Shown here in pieces: positions 60,269-64,000 of a stretch of DNA of 64,000 nucleotides. The notes under the pieces are model-generated. The model ran no database searches, had not been told where the DNA came from, and saw only the letters and a program-made list of their open reading frames with translations. Within the stretch, counting starts at the first letter, position 1; the number at the start of each line of letters is the position of its first letter. Source of the DNA: Nemophila menziesii (lineage: Eukaryota; Streptophyta; Magnoliopsida; Boraginales; Hydrophyllaceae); contig JARWIR010000014.1 in NCBI GenBank assembly GCA_029959085.1, positions 10,524,001 through 10,588,000 of the forward strand. The letters are read 5' to 3'. The position numbers and the translations under genes were made by a program.

Positions 60269-61686
60269 TTGTTCTACTTACGTACCTAAAATCTGAATTG
60301 AAGCTTCTTGTTCTCTTAACTTCTTATACTGTGAATTCATATTAGTTGTCATCGAATCCATAAAATCTTTCAATTGTTTATCACTCACAACTCCCTCTTG
60401 AGGGTATTGTGGTAAAGCCTTCTGAGCTAAAACATCGGTATATGCATCATTAGCAGGTTGTTATGGAGGAGCAGGTTGATTATAATTCTGATTTCTCTGG
60501 TATGGAGCTTGACCTCTTGGTTGGAAAGAGTTATTCTGGGGACGAGGTTGATGATGACCTGGATTAGCGGCCCCTTGTGGATTTGAATACTGCATACCCG
60601 GATGATTCCTGTTACCAAATTGATAATTTCCTCGGTTGTATATGAAATAAACAGATGCTGGATTTCATTCGCACTCTTCCCATGTCTAATTTGGTACCTC
60701 ACACTTTGGACAACCTTGTGCCTCTTGCACTACATTTGCTGCTTCTAAATTCTTCTACATCTCAAGCTTAATCTCTTTGATTTGATTTTCTAATGCGATA
60801 AATTGAGCTGAGTTTGCAGTTTCTGCATCTAATCGAAGCGTACCTCTGGTGTTTGTAACAGGAGCTCGTGAAAGTGGCCAACTCTTTTCTGTTTCTATGA
60901 TATGTTCCATACCTTCGGTGGCTTCTATAGGATCCATGGACACAAAAACCTCCCTTTCCAAGATTATCTACCCTCAGTCTAATTTTGGTATTGATACCTT
61001 GATAGAATATGGCTAACTGTAAAGACAGGGTATAGCCATGGAGTGGAAATCTAGCTAACTTCTGTTGAAACCTTGTCCATGCGTCTCCTACTTCTTCTCC
61101 ATTCTCTTGACAAAACTTAGCAAGCTTGCTCTGATTTTTAAGTCTCGTACTTTTCGGATAAAAATGGTTAAAGAATGCGGCTTGAAATTCTGTCCAAGTA
61201 GTAATTGTACCTGGTGGTTGTCTATCTAGCTAATCACCAACCTTGTCAGTCAGAAATAACGAAAACATGTAACAATATAGTTTCTAGCATGTAATGCTTG
61301 GAGTAACATATGCATCACAAATCTGCATGAACTTCTGAATCGCTCTTACCGGATCTTGTATTGCTGCACCACTATAGAGTCCAAAAATTCTGGAATTGAC
61401 TGAGCATACCTGGATCGGACATCAACTTGATATTATAGATCTCTGGAGGACGATAACCTAATGGTTGAACTTGAAAAGGTGCTCCCAAGCCTGGGAGATC
61501 TTGTTCAATTCTGTTGTTGTTTATATTATCATCTTGTGGTGGTGGTGGTGTTACATGGCCTAAAGAGCCAAGTGGAGGATCCACTAGTGGTGGATCTTGT
61601 GGTTCTGCCATCACTCTTCTTACTTCTCTCTCTTCTCTCAAGCGTCTGTTATAAGCTGTGAAACACCTCTCGGGTTCCGCAAGCAT
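60269..61686 (-). pseudogene. gag of element C
   Basis: Starts MLAEPERCFTAYNRRLREER at 61686, as in element B (MLEIIECTFTAYKKRLREER). The gag domain is broken by several stops and frameshifts. A zinc-knuckle remnant (CPKCEVPN...WEEC) lies near 60720-60680 with a stop where the His belongs. The Asn/Gln-rich segment follows at 60600-60430. Confidence 0.82.
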
Positions 61687-61818
61687 GCACTGTAAACTTG
61701 AAAGAGACTAAAACAAAACCAAAAACGTAAAACTGGAAAAATAAAAATAAAAATAACTAAAAACTTTACTAAAATAAAATAACCCACACGCTAACGAGAC
61801 ACAAGTCCCCGGAAGCGG
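61687..61818 (-). other. Leader of element C with a partly deleted primer site
   Basis: On the minus strand the leader begins ...ccgcttccggggacttgtgtctcg where element B has tggcgccactgccgaggacttgtgtctcg. The first half of the primer site, the LTR-primer spacer and about 33 bp of the LTR end (compare 41000-41033) are missing; the gag start is at 61686. Confidence 0.75.
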
Positions 61819-63317
61819 AATAAATAAGGAAAACAATGGACTAATCATCCTAGACTTAACACGGTACTGCAAGTATTACAGGACGTATGCAAGTTTTAAT
61901 GATAAGAAGATTCGTTCCTCAGGGACTTAAATGTGTTAACAGATGGGTAAATAAACCAGAGTAGCAATTAATAATTAAAAGACAAGAAACTAAATATGAT
62001 TGAAGAGGAATAATGATTAAACTTATTAAACTAAAGACAATAAAATAAATATGAAAGAATATAGATGAGAGAATATAGGCAGGTTTTGGTCGTATGCACT
62101 AATCCTTCTATTTCTCTATTAGTTTATAAGGGTGATAATAGCTCTTAGATAAGTAGCCAGGATTCTAAATTCCTCCCTACCCCCGTAAGGGTGGACTAGG
62201 GTGGCGACCTCACAATCACGAGGGGAATTAACTAGGGTGCTCCTACAACACTAGGTTCCTAAATGAGGCTGGCCTTCTAATGATGATCGGTGATTAAATT
62301 ATACCCTAATGGCTATCTAGTTAGACAAGCCCTTCCGGATCACTACCGCACACTAGACGCTTATGTGGTGTTTCAATAATTAGACACCCCTTCCAGGTGA
62401 CCATCTAACTACCATTAGTACAACCCTAAATTGATTAGGTTTAAGACAGACAATAAATCAAAGCACATAAAACAAATATATGGTTAAGTAGCTAGAATCA
62501 ATTTAAAATAATTCTCCTAAACAAACATATATATAAGAAAATAGAATTCATAGATTATACATATGCAAAACCCAAGCTATGAGAAAATTAGTTCATACTA
62601 GAAAAAATAAACTAAAATAAATATATATATTGTCAACTTGCTCTCTTTGAATGACTCTAATGATGAATACAACTTAAGGACTGATTGCAGGAGGCAAGGA
62701 CATGTATACAAAGGTTAAAAGGTGTATCTATCGGGGTCTAGGAATCCCTAACACGTTTTCTTGGAGTGGAAGACAAGTAATTGGACTTCTAGTCCAACTC
62801 TAATTCGTAACCCTAAAATATAGAAAAAGTAATAATCTGCCTCTGTTTTGTTTTGTCCGTAACTTCTTCAATATCGCTTCGATTAACGCGTTCTATATAT
62901 CAAAACCAATCATCTTGGAAAGCTCTATAACTTTGATTCAGACCATTCTTCTAAATTCCCAGCTAATCTTGAGTTATAATCACTTTGATGGATGTAGAAG
63001 GTGAAATTCTGATTTACTTGGCAACTTTATATTTCCATACTTATCTTTTCTTTCCTTTATCTCCAATTTCCATCATAATATTCTTTCCTTTATCTCTTGG
63101 AATTGATTTTACATCTAATTAATTACTATATATCTTTAAAGCTTTACACTAAATAAAAAAATTAAACCAAATATGCTCTAAAAATAACAAATCATCAAAT
63201 CAAGACAATAAATAAGTAAATATAATAATACATATGAAAATCGACTAGAAGACTTCCTAAAACACATAAAATGATGTCTCTAACTAATATTATATCATCA
63301 CAAATGGGTAGACATCA
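61819..63317 (-). repeat. 5' LTR of element C, inner end deleted
   Basis: About 1499 bp, from TGATGTCTACCC (minus strand, 63317) to where the deletion begins near 61819. It matches the 3' LTR 41000-42527 except for that missing end and scattered substitutions. Confidence 0.88.
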
Positions 63318-63322
63318 TTGCA
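63318..63322. repeat. Right target-site duplication of element C
   Basis: TTGCA, matching 40995-40999. Reading across it, element B gag continues in the order expected from the parallel element C protein (EVAPVVQE versus VAPTVQEE). Confidence 0.9.
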
Positions 63323-64000
63323 CCTACTGTGCAAGAAGAGAATGACCACCAATTATTCAAGTAATGTCACCAACTATTCTGAAGACAAATCCAAAGGTTG
63401 ACATTGACTTCAAGACATTTGTAGAGGCATATAGTACTAAAAATATCTACTCCCAAATAATTGAGCTTGCGAAGAAAAGGATTACACCACAACAAGTATT
63501 CACGCAAGTTATTCCAGAGAAAGAAGCGAGTGTAGAAGTCAGAATAGAGACTATGCTCATACTGAGAGGGTCTCGAGAAGAGTTGAAAAAGAGTTACTAC
63601 TCTAGCTCAAATATCCAGGAAGCTTTAATCTTCCTATTCAAATTAGTGGTATGCTCAAAGTGAAAGCCATGTGCGATGTGGGTTCGAGTGTGAATCTTAT
63701 GCCCATGTATGTGTTGGATAGGCTTGGACTCAAGAAGGAGGAAAAAGCTCTCGTGTACTTACAATTTGCGGATAGCTTAGTGAAGAAGACATGGGGAATA
63801 GTGGAGGACGTTCACGTCCAAAAAGGTAACATCACCACCGCTACTGACTTTGTTATTGTTGATTATGATGCAGATAAACAGGTCATACTTGGAAAACCAT
63901 TCTTGGCCACCAATCAAAGCATCATCAACTTCCAGGAGGGAATAGTTTTCCTCTATGCTAAAAACGTATCCGAGATATTCTATGTCTGGGGTAAGAAACC
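63323..64000 (+). pseudogene. Linker and protease of element B, resuming after element C
   Basis: SPTILKTNPKVDIDFKTFVE, ITPQQVFTQVIPEKEASVEV, then (after a frameshift near 63600) protease AMCDVGSSVNLMPMYVLDRL, LQFADSLV, TDFVIVDYDADKQVILGKPF. The active-site triplet is D-V-G. RT should follow beyond 64000. Confidence 0.85.

Larger units (their letters stand above)
41000..63317 (-). mobile_element. Athila-like element C, minus strand, interrupted by element D
   Basis: Complete insertion with a perfect TTGCA duplication. Minus-strand order: 5' LTR 63317-61819, gag from 61686, linker and protease to about 59130, then a jump to sequence lying just downstream of integrase (A/A' segment), a post-pol ORF region 46100-44043, tail, and 3' LTR 42527-41000. 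RT, RNase H and integrase core are missing. Element D occupies 46488-58741. The primer site is half deleted. It is non-autonomous. Confidence 0.9.
37103..64000 (+). mobile_element. Athila-like element B, split by element C and cut by the window edge
   Basis: The 5' part is 37103-40999 (LTR, primer site, MITE insertion, gag); the 3' part resumes at 63318 (linker and protease) and leaves the window. Joining 40999 to 63323 across element C restores the expected protein order, confirmed by the parallel gag-pro region of element C. B inserted into the protease of element A; the 5 bp before its LTR are ATCCC, which should recur after its 3' LTR. Confidence 0.88.

Overview
This is nuclear DNA of a flowering plant, almost certainly a eudicot. 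It carries two intron-rich plant genes in AT-rich DNA packed with LTR retrotransposons, LINEs, a SINE and hAT-like MITEs. I cannot name the species. No prokaryotic operons, rRNA genes, tRNA genes or CRISPR arrays are visible.

Left part (1-17.4 kb). The window opens in the end of a minus-strand Athila-like LTR element. After about 2 kb of unassigned DNA, a (TA)n tract and a LINE remnant comes an intact 15-exon gene for cytosolic glutathione reductase (4299-8092, +). Its last intron contains an alternating 30/29-bp minisatellite. Next is a decayed Tat-like Ty3/gypsy element on the minus strand (about 9.1-14.7 kb). It has gag-protease remnants but no visible polymerase, and it holds a 76-bp tandem array and a hAT-like MITE. 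A second intact gene follows on the minus strand (15295-17208, 7 exons). It encodes the plastid nucleoid protein pTAC5: coiled coil, peptidoglycan-binding-like domain and C-terminal four-CxxC zinc finger.

Middle (17.4-33 kb). This is a LINE cluster. One 7-kb LINE is bounded by an 18-bp target-site duplication. It has endonuclease, reverse transcriptase, zf-RVT and RNase H regions, broken by one stop and three frameshifts. Its leader carries a nested SINE, an opposite-strand LINE scrap and an unexplained 442-codon open frame in the ORF1 position. A minus-strand LINE, another LINE scrap, a hAT-like MITE with an 8-bp duplication and a degenerate LINE with a DUF4283 ORF1 follow.

Right part (33-64 kb). 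This is a deep nest of Athila-like Ty3/gypsy elements (LTR TGATGTCT...ACCA, tRNA-Asp-type primer site). Element A (from 33011, +) sits in the last LINE. Element B (from 37103, +) sits in the protease of A. Element C (41000-63317, -) sits in the gag-pro of B with a perfect TTGCA duplication. Element D (46488-58741, +) sits in C. A and B run past the right edge.

Element D is the most unusual object. It has an intact 1379-codon pol frame, but it is not a normal integration. It is circularly permuted and terminally redundant (2018 bp repeated at both ends). It starts inside its own 3' internal tail and stops 7 nt into the primer-binding site. It is flanked by a 377-bp duplication of C rather than a 5-bp duplication. 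The same point in C marks loss of its RT-RNase H-integrase core. This looks like capture of a retrotransposon circle or reverse-transcription intermediate during break repair.
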